Below are positions 9,491 to 21,500 of a DNA stretch of 64,000 nt, one piece after another. Both the position numbers and the translations under genes were made by a program. The stretch comes from Antedon mediterranea (lineage: Eukaryota; Echinodermata; Crinoidea; Comatulida; Antedonidae), in NCBI RefSeq assembly GCF_964355755.1, contig NC_092671.1:2646501-2710500 (forward strand). Reading direction: 5' to 3'. The notes under the pieces are model-generated. The model saw nothing but the letters and a program-made list of their open reading frames with translations. It searched no databases and was not told the origin of the DNA. Within the stretch, counting starts at the first letter, position 1; each line of letters starts with the position of its first letter.

Positions 9491-11598
9491 ATGGATAACT
9501 GTACAGGAGACATATTTGACATGCTCGGGCGATCTAGTTTGGATTTTGTACTGAATACATTTTCTGTATTTGCACCACTGTCATTTATAGCCAATTTGTT
9601 AGTGGTCGTTTTATTGTTGACAAATAGAAAGTTAAGAAAAACTAAAAATATTTTTATTGGTTTATTGGCAGTAATTGATGCTTTGTTGAGTGTATTAGTT
9701 ATTCCCGGATTTCTTAACATATATAGAGATTTTCATATATTGTTTGAGTATTTAGCATTCATATGTGATGGATTTTTATTGTCATCTACTTTGACAATCA
9801 CAGCCATAGCGGTGGATCGATCAATAGCTCTTGTGTGGGCGCCGCTTCGATACCACAACATAGTCACAATGAAACGTTACATAATTGTATCCATTTTAAT
9901 TGTTATTATGCCATTTTTAATACTTTTAATATTGAAATATATTATTGATGGAAACGCATTTATTATCTTCTCTTCTATTGTAATTTTATCTATGATTACA
10001 ACTATTTTCATCTATGTTAATATTTATAAGCAGCTTCAGAAAAATCGGTCTGAACTACATACAAGTTTAAATGAAATAGAAGAATTCAAAAAGTTATTTA
10101 ACCGATTCACCACGATAAGCGCTTAAAGCGCTCAAAAGGTTAAAAGTCAAGGTCATTGTAAACAAATTTTCAACAAAAAAAAAGTAAATCGAATTTACAT
10201 GCGCAGTTTGCTGTGCATGAATCGTAACAACAAATTATACAAAATACTCACAACTTTTTTTTTAAAAATATGCTTCTAAATATATAAAAACAATTGTTGA
10301 AGTTAGTTTGAAAATAAAATTCGAAAATATAACCGTTTTTCGAAGCACGCTGTTCGAAACGCGACAGGCGCGTTGAATGAATCTAGGCCTAGACATACAA
10401 CGTAAAATCGTCTAAAATCCATCTTTATTTCTAATAATCACTATTTTGAAGCTTGTATACAATAAATGTATAATAAATAAAGATTATGTATCAGTTACAG
10501 TGTCTAAATCGTCATATTTCCATGTAAAAATGTGATTTTTCTACCGGAGAAAAGTCGTGAAGATGTCCTCACAAGGGCCGCGCCATATTGTTTACCTTTG
10601 ATTGTAATATGAACCCTGACATGTCAGATGCATTATGGGCATGAAATATTTGTTCAAACTCTGCGCAAAGGTCAGTTTATTGAAGCATAACTTTTGACAA
10701 ACATTTTGATACCAAACTTGTTTTAATTTCATAAGTTTTCGACGCATTTTCGTCAAATTTTCTGCAAGCTACACGTCTAAAATAGCGGACTAAGCTCCCG
10801 AGGGATGCCGGTGCGCGTGGGAATCGCGAATTCCAAGTCGCTTTCGGGATGTTTTTTTTAACATTCCCGGTGAACAAACAGCGGCGAGGACGCTCTCGGG
10901 GCGGCTCCCGATAGGCCTAGGCCCCATATGGTCATCGTCGGATGAGTCAGTCTACTAATTTCTTCATAATTTCGAAACCGGTCATTCATAATGGTCAAGT
11001 TTGGTCTTATTTTGAAGAGAAGAAATAGGTTCTGATGAAGAGATGAGTTTTATTATGAAATATTTATTAATTTTTGTGCATTTGGTAGTCAAAGATAAAT
11101 TACAAATTTTTAATAATTTTCCTAAAATATTTCTAAAATTTGCATAATCCATACTCCGCCAAAATAAGTTGTAACACAAATTTGAAAACATATTTGGAAA
11201 TAAAATGTCCTTTGCATTATTTTTGTTTTTTAATTTTTTTAATGTCTGTGTTTAGAAAAAAAGTTAGGGTTAATTATATGACATATGCTTTTTGGGTCCC
11301 AGGGGAGCAAAATAAACTTAGGGGTCAATGGGTTAAAGCTTTTAGTATTATTATCGGAATTTTTGTGGTAACATGGGCGCCAAATGCAATCTTACTTTTA
11401 ATTTTGTCATTCGTAAGTTGTTCATCTATACCAGATTTTATTAAGACCATTACTACGATTAGTTTTGCTACTATTATTTTTAATTCATTAGCAAATCCTA
11501 TCATTTATTGGTTTCATCTAACGGAATTCAGAAACTCGTTGAAGAATTTAATTAAAAAAGAAAATATTAATAAACTATTTACTGTAAGCAATAATTAA
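9491..11598 (+). pseudogene. Class A GPCR (receptor copy G) split by a TTAA-flanked element
   Basis: The first part (9491-10101) encodes MDNCTGD through TM1-TM5 and the ICL3 up to KKLF. The second part (11337-11598) encodes the end of ICL3, TM6 (VTWAPN), ECL3 with Cys (SCSSIPD), TM7 (NPIIYW) and the tail. Between them is a 1231-bp insertion with TTAA at both junctions. The two coding parts total 873 bp, exactly 291 codons with the stop, and no other stop or frameshift is seen. The insertion therefore appears to be the only lesion and should be recent. As it stands the reading frame ends inside the element at 10124-10126, after TM5. A spliced reading was tested and rejected (see rejected items). 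It is the sister of the copy at 7621. Confidence 0.9.
10102..11332. mobile_element. piggyBac-like non-autonomous element, 1231 bp
   Basis: Direct TTAA repeats flank it at 10098-10101 and 11333-11336. The left end reads CCGATTCACC and the right end, in reverse complement, CCCATTGACC: eight of ten positions match and both start CC. TTAA targets and CCY-type termini are hallmarks of piggyBac. The interior has no long reading frame (the longest are under 70 codons) and includes GCGCTTAAAGCGC palindromes near the left end, so movement would need transposase supplied in trans. It sits inside the ICL3 of receptor copy G. Confidence 0.85.
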
Positions 11599-14500
11599 GC
11601 AAGTGATGCAGTTTCAGGAAATATACAGGAGCTGGCTACCGATTTATTACCTTTCCTACCGCCTACTCATTTAGTCCCCTGTTTTTACCAGTTTCTTAAA
11701 AAATTAATATTATTACTACTTATTAATTTGATAACCCATATCATTATTATATTAGTAATGAATAGCGCCCCATGTGTTGATAACACAATTTTTGAAAGTG
11801 TTTGTCATTGGAACTTTCCAGCTATTTCTTGTTTCTTTTTTAAATGAATATTAAAGCCAAATTGTCATCTAGTGTAGGCAGACTTTGACATACATAGATG
11901 TCAAAGTTAATCAGTCAAACATGATATATTGTATTGTGTACTAATACTGTATTGTTATCTAGTGTAATCATATTTGTATCAATATTATCAAACCAAATAA
12001 GTTACTAAAGCCTGGTATAACACAGACAATAGAGGGGGCTATACTAATTTTATATTATAGATTATTTTATGTTATGTAACCATTGATGAATATAAAATAA
12101 TTTTGAAGCATAATTCAAAGCTATATCTACCTCACATAAAAAATGGAATAATATTTATTGGTACAATCAAATAGGTATTTGTGAATAATATTTATTCAGT
12201 ATATTGTTTAGAAATAAATTGATATTAAAATAATTGATTAGAATTGCTATTGGTAAAAAGTTATTAGATGCTAAAACTATAGAGGGGGTAATCATAGTTG
12301 ATACATATGTCAAGAAAAGGAATTGAAAGTCTGTGTATTTACAATAACAAGTAAACCTCTCACAAATAGGATTATTGTCCCATTGGGATTGTACAGGGAC
12401 ACAGTGGTCACACAATAGATATTTTGGGAGAGAATTTACAGTAGTAACGACTATTTGTGTTTTTTTGCTTGTTTTTGTCAGCTTTTCATTTTATTTCCCT
12501 TGCAAGAATAGTAATAAATAAATATCAAATTTAAATGTATACGCATATACAAATTTAAATATTTCTGTGTTATTTTTTCCAATAAATATTTTTTTTAATG
12601 AAATTTGTCTTGGATTACTTTACATTTGTTAAAACCATTACAGTACATGATTAAGTATAAACCCTCAACATTTAGCTTAAATTATACTGTATTTGGTCAT
12701 GTAGTACATCTTTAAATTTCCCTTACTTGCACAAGTTGTATCTTACCAGAAATTCTTCAACAATTTCCAAAAAGGAGAGGGAATTAAATTTAATTAGGAG
12801 GTTGGCTTATACTCTGACATGGGATTACACTCGGTCACTCGGTTTATCTTGAAAAATCAAATGGCCAAAATATGAGTTTCACACATTCAAATGCATTTTA
12901 CACAAATCCCAAAGCGCCTGGTTTTGAGGTGGCTGTACACATATAAAACAAGTATGTCTTACCAGCGAATCTTCTTCAATTTCCAATGACCAGTGACGAG
13001 GGCCTACAGGGGGGTAAGCAGACCTGTACCACCAATATGAGGCCATTGTGCACCTTATATCCACCACAATAGTAATTCCTATGTGTGCATAACTTGAACT
13101 GTTTTTATGTTATATTCCAAATAGTATTATCCATCAAAAAGGCAAATATGCTATTTCAGTCAATCCATTATTTAACATTACTTCCATGTATATTATTTTG
13201 AGTATAAAACCATGTTGAGTTATTTTTGTAGATTATCAACAGCTATACGCACATTCTACTTCAAATAATCATAGCTTTTTGCAGTTCAATATGTTGACAA
13301 ATGAGACATCAATTGAAAATGAAATTAAACTTCCAAAGGCTTTATAGTTTGAAAGAGTCATAGACATTCAGTTTTTGATTATTTCTTGACAAAATGCGTT
13401 GAAAAAAATCATTATGTAGCAGACAATCATAATCCAACGATAAAATAGTTATTTTTAGAAGTCATCAAAAGTAGCTTTATTGATCATTATAAAGAAATGT
13501 TCATCCTCATCTTGGAGACTGCTACAATCCGTAACCATAAAATATTCTGTTATATGTTTTTCTCTCTACCGACTTGTAATAAACAATTAGTAAACAACTC
13601 GCAAATTGTAAATTAAAGACGTTCAACTTTTAATGGTGATGACTTTTAGTAAACCTATGGTATGAAATGACATTATGATGAAAAAGAATACTAGCAGTAC
13701 ATGAAAATTACATTTTCTGTAGACATTATTTGAAACAATTAGAAAGAAGGAAACAAATTAAAGTCTATGTGGGGAGGGAGGGGGAGTTTATTCAAAGCGG
13801 GAGGCTTATTCAAATAAATATGATAGGCTATGAAAATAATTCAGGTCAAATTATTTTCATTAGCTAAGTTTGATGATAAATTTTAACCTTCATCTTATAA
13901 TTGGTCATGATTGATAAATAAAAACAAATGTCTTACCTGAATTTTTATAAATTGAAATTTTTAATTTCAAGTATAATTAGCTTTGTTGGACTTATGATAA
14001 AATAAAAATTTCTTACCTGAATTCTGTCAGTAACTTTTAAATTTAAAGTTCACTCCTACTAGCATTACACTATTTCTAGCAAGACTATAACAGCCTCTAA
14101 TTTAATACCATAGTGTACCAATACAAGAGTATCATGGCTTTGCTTCACAAAAAGAAAGGCTAGCAGTTTAATCCAATTTGTAGCTTGAAAAGACAGAGTT
14201 CTTGTGTTTCTTGCCGACCAAACAACTCTTACAATAGAAAGCGTCTTATTCCAATAAATATATAATGTGATTAATTCCAATGATACCCTATAATATTTAA
14301 TCTTAAAATCTAGTAATATAATAAGAGTTCAGTGGTAAAGTTTCTATTTCCATTTTTTTATATTTCACAATATTTAGTGATTGTAGTGGTCTTTATATCT
14401 GCCAGTCCAAAATAGGACCAAATGAAAAATGTTGAGAAAAAAGACTGGAATGAACAGTTGAAAAGAAATCAAGTAGCAAGTATGCTTAACTAGAGTTAAG

Positions 14501-15553
14501 TCTGCATATAACTGAATTAAGCGGGGTTAAGCCTATTCAAATCATATCCGATTTACATCAACATAATCGAATGAGTGATTGGTTTACTCTCTTGTTCACA
14601 CCAGTATTACTTTGATGTACCAACAGCTTTGTACAACCGTGTAACGTTTGCCCACACACATTAAACTTTGTCTTATAGTCCCAATACTGGTCACACACAA
14701 ACCTGATTACCTATGTTTTTGCTAAGCCTTTCCTATTCTGACAACTGAACACACCTGTAGAAAGAATACCACACAAGTGCTCTATATTTTTAACAAATGT
14801 AGGCCTAGATTCGTTGACTAAACACACAATGTAAAATAATGATAATTACCTGCATGCTTCTATAGTAACAGTCAAGCTATATATCTCACTTTTATGTTAT
14901 TACTGACCTACATATAATGTAGTTATAGCATATATTCTGCTACACAAAGCTTAGATGGCGTTACCAGCTTTCATACGTAATTATAATACATCAGTTATGC
15001 ATTTTATTTATTAATGTATAACGCTGAGTTTAACACCAGGTAAGCAGTACGGTACCACACCAGGCTAGTAATACGCTTAAACTAACGAGTCTAACAACAT
15101 GAATAATTATATTACAAAAATTATAATTTTGTAAATATTAATAATAAAAATTATTAAAATGAATTTTTTAATATCAAAATATATGTCATCATTGGTCATC
15201 TAAAGAAAAACACGGTAAATTTCTTATTACAATTAAGATTATATCACCTACTTAATATAAATCCATTGACCTTGAAACTGGTATTAATTACGCAAATATA
15301 ATAATTTAATTTCATATTTATAGGTGGATAGATTTTTTAATATAACAACTACGCAGTATTATTAAAATGTCTGAATTTAAGGTATGACGAGGGAAGGTGT
15401 GGAAATTTGATAGATGTTACCAAAATAAAGAATTATTATAGAGATTAAATAATACTAGCAGATATATATATTCATATACAAGACATCTAGGAGCGATACT
15501 CATTAGCTTTAACCCTCTGATCATAACTTTACTATTATTACTTTATATTATTT
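11599..15553. other. Long AT-rich stretch with no firm gene
   Basis: No domain is recognised here. Scattered short frames exist. The only stretch with coding character is on the minus strand around 12963-13046, entered separately. The region 14065-14280 has a 71-codon minus frame with no recognisable motif. Confidence 0.5.
12963..13046 (-). other. Candidate minus-strand exon, unidentified
   Basis: An open stretch of 28 codons starts at ATG (13046): MASYWWYRSAYP, then PVGPRHWSLEIEEDSL. It ends exactly at a good donor, GTAAGA. Its last 40 bases are echoed in diverged form at about 12741-12785 (GGAAATTGTTGAAGAATTTC), which also ends at a GTAAGA. This could be an exon with a decayed duplicate, or part of an unrecognised repeat. 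No partner exon was found, so it is only a candidate. Confidence 0.25.
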
Positions 15554-16081
15554 ACCTCGGCAAAGGAGTGTTTGTTTGTTTGTTTGTTTGTTTGTTAGCA
15601 GGATTACTCAAAAAGTAATTACAAGATCTTTCCCAAAATGCAATTCTGGACCACTTTTAACAATTATTTTCAGAAATTTCAAAAGCCGGTGCAGTCTTAA
15701 TTAATAAGTAAACAAAAATTGTATTTTCTCTAGAACTACTTGTCCAAAAAACTTTATTTTTGTACAAGAGGCAAGAATTATATGTTGTGATTTGTACCTT
15801 TAAAACATAATTACATTTAATGTATAAGTTTTTTGTTGCGAGTAGTTTAAAAACCCTATTTGTTTGTTTTTCGCGTTTCTGTTCTATTGTTAGTCGGCTG
15901 AAGCTATTGTTAGTTGAAAGGCGGGTTACATAACCTTTACACCAAACTCGCATACATATGCTTGTAGTGAAATTAGCCTAAATCACACACAGCACTAAGA
16001 CACACACTTTACGGTGACTAAATCTGATGTAGAAGAATTTTACAGTAGGCGGAGGTATGCACTCTCGGAGTGGCTTTCTAG
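15554..16081 (+). mobile_element. Helentron/Helitron-like non-autonomous element, copy 2
   Basis: This is a diverged relative of the element at 4470-5048. It opens with ACCTCGGCAAAGGAGTG, followed at once by (TTTG)n. Near the 3' end it shares GGTTACATAACC, ACACCA, AATTTTACAGTAGGCGGAGGT and a terminal hairpin CACTC-TCG-GAGTG, and it ends TCTAG before TT. A 98-codon minus frame (15657-15953) crosses it but shows no conserved domain. Confidence 0.6.
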
Positions 16082-18480
16082 TTCTTCATATTTTTTAGCT
16101 GTATTAAATGACTACAGTACTACCATCTTCTGTTAATTGTCATAGTTTACTATTTCTTTCTAATCACTAACTAATTATTTTATTGAAATTGGTGATATTG
16201 ATAAGTAATGTATTAATTTGTGTGTTTAGAAATATCTAAATGGTTAAATATTAGTTTAACAGTAGGTATATTTCTATTAATCCATACTGTGTAGTGTTCA
16301 TTTATTTACAACCAAAATTGAAAAAAAAAATAAATGGGAGAAAGATTAAAGATTCGAGAAATGTTATTGGTTTAAAAATAAAAATGTATGCCAATATATC
16401 TCGTATACACTCTGTTGGGCCCTAAAGGTGTCCCCCTAATAGGGGTTCTATTGTACTATATAATATAGCCTACCTTACTATGAATGCTTCAGTTCGTCCC
16501 ATATCTATACTACTACAACTTTGTGATATAATACAGTAGCAAGGTGGTGAGAATTATGATGTATTTGTATATTCTCTTAAATCAATATTGATAATCTATA
16601 CTGAAACACTCCTCAATGTTTATCAACTGTGTTACCTGTACAAACCATATGTCACCAAAAACGTTACCAAATGTGATGTCATTATGACGCAAAATAAGCA
16701 TAAAAGGTTAAAAGAGAATATTTTTTGTTCAGAACATAAATCAAATTATTAATAATTACGATTTACAAAATAAAATAAAATGTCAGAAAAATGTGAGTTT
16801 TTAAAGTTGCCTGAAAATGACGTTGTCGGACATATATTGTTGTTGTTGACCGATAGAAACGCTTAAACCAAATTTAAATGGTTTCCCAACCATTTTTTAA
16901 CAAATGTAAATATTGGTGGTCTGGGTCAATCATCAATATAGATTTTAAATCTTAACCTTAAAAGTTTTAAAACTTAATGTAACTCATTGTAACTCACCTT
17001 TGACTGGAAAACAGACTTTATAGTTCAAAGACTAAAAGACATGAGTAGCCTACATCGTTATTGATGACATCATAGAGTAAAACAAAACTAATATCAAGAA
17101 TAAAATACTTTTTAAATCATTACCTTGCTTCATACTATATTTCCATTTGTCTATTAACAATCTCTGATAGAACAAAGTAGTTTTCAGTTGCCTGAGATTG
17201 GGTTTTAGGATCAAGATTGATTACCAGGTAGAAGTACTGTACCTCTAAAAATCAATACTAGCAACCATTGATTGATACTGTACACCAACATAAACATAAA
17301 GATATTGTTTCTTATTAATAATAATTATATTATCCAATTAGGACAAGCTAATGCAATGATGTAGCCACAAAGAAATAAAGTGGTGCTGTTTTTGCACGAA
17401 AGGGGAACAATCTATGTTCAAGCCACTGGGTTGTCAAAGGCCCCTGTGAAAAAGTGGTCAGGTTGAAAAATTACCAACCATACTGGTGGCTATGACCCTG
17501 CAATGGAAGACACATTAAAAGTTTAAGATAAATATTTTTCTGTGTATATAGTTAAAGACTACACAAGTTTGTCTGTGACGTTATCAAGCTTGGTTTGGAC
17601 TTGGACGCAACGCAATGACATTGGCACAACGAATTGACCAATTGCAAACGACAGGGTTCAGCTTTATAGTATACTCCATAAGAATCTTATTTTTAAATAG
17701 AATCCAAATAATTATATGATATTACTTACTTTGCAACAGTAACTTTACTCGATATGTAAAAATATATAAAAAACACCCCGATTTTATCTTTTACATTACG
17801 TATCTTACTACTGTATATGCTCAGTATTTTTTAAATACTTACGCTATAGTTGGTTCCGTAGTCGTAACTCCTAAGATACACAATTTACCTGACAAATGAT
17901 ACCTACTTTACTTATATGCAATCGATTGTTATACAGTGATCCCTTTAATGGCTTTAGCAAATAAAAGCAATCAAGATGTTTACATTGCCGAATCTATTTG
18001 ATCAGGAATCAGATGGGAATAAAGGAAAAAGGTCAGGAATTAATATTGGAATAGCCTAGGGATAAAGTAAGATAAATGTAAAGTTATGAAAACATTGTAA
18101 TAATATGACCCAAATGAATAAGTGCCTCGCTTCAATAATAAACCAATATAAAGTAATGTAATTATAAGTAATATTCATATACATTTTGCTAAATACTCTT
18201 TATGTTATGAAATTCTAAACAATTTTACATTACTTTATTTTTTTAACTTTTTTTTTAGAATTGAATTCACAAAATGCTTTCAGCATAATTTGCCTTATTA
18301 CTGATGGCACTTTTTTAATTTACTTAAAAAAAGGGTTTTAGGCAATTTTAGATATTATCAATCAAACTAAAGTGCATTTTTAAAACAGAAGATAAAACAG
18401 AACACATTCTACAACTGAAAATTTTATCTTTATGTAGTATATTATTATTTTTTGTTTATGAAGAAGGGTTAAAATGAATG
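16082..18480. other. No gene seen; one MITE fragment
   Basis: AT-rich non-coding sequence. At 17588-17650 there is a partial copy of the AAGCTTGGTT...GACCAATT..CAAACGAC MITE family found more completely at 55638-55743. A GTGTCCCCCTAATAGGGG-type short inverted motif lies near 16428. Confidence 0.5.
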
Positions 18481-18574
18481 TACGGTGTAGTACAATGGCT
18501 CGCTAGTTGATTAGCTGTACCGGTACAACAAACACATATCTGGACCTATTTGAATTGCCTTATTTAACAACATA

Positions 18575-21500
18575 ATGACTCTATTTAGTTGTTTGATGAC
18601 GTTACTCTGCACATTATTTCTGAGATCAATCATATTTCAACCAGGTTCATTTGATTGTCTGGTTCGTCAACTCAGCTATCATAACGAAAATGTTCACTAT
18701 AACATCCGTGTCGGTGAGTCATGTTCTCTTTTTTTGCATACATGTGCTAGCATTAATAACACCACAAGAAAACGATATATAAGTAGGCCTGTGAGATATT
18801 ACGCCAATCATTATTCGACTTTTAACCTATGTTTGTTGGTTAGTGGCGACATTCATCCTCACCCAGGCCCAGAGCTGATGCATAGGAACAAGAGCCAGCA
18901 TATTGGAAACGGTAATAGTACGAAGAATACATGTGAATCTTGCGCTAAAACGGCGAGAAGCAATCAAAAATGTCTGATTTGCTGTGAATGTCATCACATA
19001 TTTCATATCAAGTGCATACCTATGAGCAGCGATAGTTATGTGTTTTATCAAGATAATCCATGGGCGTGTAACATCTGCTCCCTACCACAACTATCGGACT
19101 CATTTTTTGACAACTCATTGAACAACAACAACAGTATATTGTCACTTGCATCCAGCAATACATCAACTGATTCTTCCATCTTTGAAACTAACCTTATTCA
19201 AGTTGCTTTATTTAACGCCAGAAGTGTGGTGAATAAGATCGAAGAATTCCATGCGCGTATCGCAATTGATGAATTGGATATCTTGATTGTCACAGAAACG
19301 TGGCTGGACTCCTCTATTGATAGTACGGAACTGTTTCCAGACTCATTCGTTGTGTACAGAAAAGACCGTTCAAGACACGGTGGTGGTGTTCTGTTAGCTT
19401 TGAAGAACGCATTTAAATCCTCTATTGTTGACTTTCCTACTAACATTGAGGTCAAAATTATTGAAATAACTGTAAATAACAATTTTAACGTTTTAATATG
19501 TGCTGTTTATAGGCCACCGAGTTCAAATGACGATTGGCTCAATCAATTCCACGATGTCGTTGATTTTATCCTTTCTATTTTACATAAGTACTGTGGTGTA
19601 ATTTTAACTGGTGATTTTAATTATGATTACGGTGTTGATAGTCCCTTAGTTTATAAGAAATTTAAAGAAATTATTGCTCCACTTGATACCATACAATTTG
19701 TTGATTTTTTTACTCGTGTATCTAACACCAAAAGTAGCATTATTGATCTGGTCTTGTGCAATAACCCTGACATTGTATGTAATTTCAGAAGTCATCCCGG
19801 TCTCAGTACAAGTGACCACCTTGGGGTTTATTTTAATATTAACGCTAGATGCAGTAAAGTTAAACCTGTAGATAGATATTATTATCAATATAGTAAATGT
19901 GACCATGACGATCTTTTTACAACGTTGGGGGCGGTTCCTTGGGGACTGTGCCTGGAACAATCAGACTGTGAGGAAATGTGGGAAAATTTTAAAGACCTCT
20001 TTCTCGCCACTATCAACGATTGTATCCCTAAAGTCAAAAGTAAAAAAAGAAACAGGCCAGCTTGGATAACTCAAGAAATGGTTACCATGGCTCGTAAAAA
20101 GAAACGAATGCTAAAAGAGGCTCATCGTCATCCTCATAACCTAAATAAGATGGACAAATATAGAAAGTTTAGTAATAAATTAAGAAACCTAACAAAAAAA
20201 GCTCATTTACAATATATTAGGAAATTAAGTGTCGCCTGTGTAAATGGTGACTCCAAACGTTTTTTTAGTTATGTTAAGACAAGGCGTAAGACTGGACAAG
20301 TCAAAAACTTTGTTTTTAATGGTATACCCTTGGTTTCCGATATCGATGCGGTAAATGCATTTTCCACATTCTTTGCGTCAAACTTTAACGAACCTAATCG
20401 TAATTTCAATGTTAACCATGAGATCTGTAATTGTGTTCACCCAGATATTGTTCCCCTTAATAACATTAATATTACTGAAAAAACTATTTTCGAGGCTCTA
20501 TTGTCATTGAAACCCAACAAATCCCCTGGACCAGACGGGATTACACCTAAAATGTTATCCATGTCAGCTCCAATTATTGCCCCAGTGTTGTGCAAAATGT
20601 TTAACAAGTTCTTAACGGATGGCTTTGTACCAAAAGATTGGAAACTCGCAAATGTCACTCCTATTTTTAAGTCAGGTAATCGTAACGATGTTAATAATTA
20701 TCGACCCATATCGCTATGTTCTATTATAGGTAAGGTTTTTGAACGTATTATAGCAGATAACATTCTTTTTCATCTTCAATTTTTTGGATTTATAAGTCCC
20801 ACGCAACACGGGTTTTATCCAGGTAGATCGTGTGTTACACAGGCCTCAGCGTTATATCATGATTGGTCACAAACAATGGATGTTAGACAACCTCCTGTAA
20901 TTGATGCAATATTCCTTGATTGGGAGAAGGCCTTTGACCGTGTTCCCCATGATTTAGTAATCAAGAAACTGCACAACATGGGAGTATGTGGATCTCTCCT
21001 AAAGTGTCTTCACTCCTTTCTCAGTGACAGATTCCAACGTGTTGTTCTTAACAAGGAGCATTCTGATTGGGATAGAGTGGGCTCGGGTGTTCCTCAGGGA
21101 TCAGTGTTAGGCCCGCTTCTATTTAATCTCTTTGTTTATGACCTACCTCTAAATACCTCTTCTGTTATGAAGCAGTATGCAGATGATACTGTAATTTATA
21201 AACCTGTATTCAGTCGTCATGATGCACTTACCTTACAACAGGATCTTTGTAAAATTTCCAAATGGTGTGAGGATAATAAAATGAAATTAAATGCAAAGAA
21301 GTGTAAAGTCATGCACATAACTAGGAAACGTAATTATATCCCTCATTTTATTTATACAATCGAATCCAATCCCCTTGAAGCTGTTAATTCACATAAATAT
21401 CTTGGTATTAACTTCTCACGTGATTTAACATGGTCTGCTCACGTTAATGATGTATCGATGAAATCAATGAGAATGCTTGGGTTTATCAAACGGTTTGTAG

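Noticed and set aside
10093-11338. The insertion in receptor copy G read as an intron (GT at 10093, AG at 11337-11338)
   Set aside because: Joining at these sites leaves 862 bp, which is out of frame. The borders are better explained by TTAA duplication and inverted termini, and all other receptors here are intronless.
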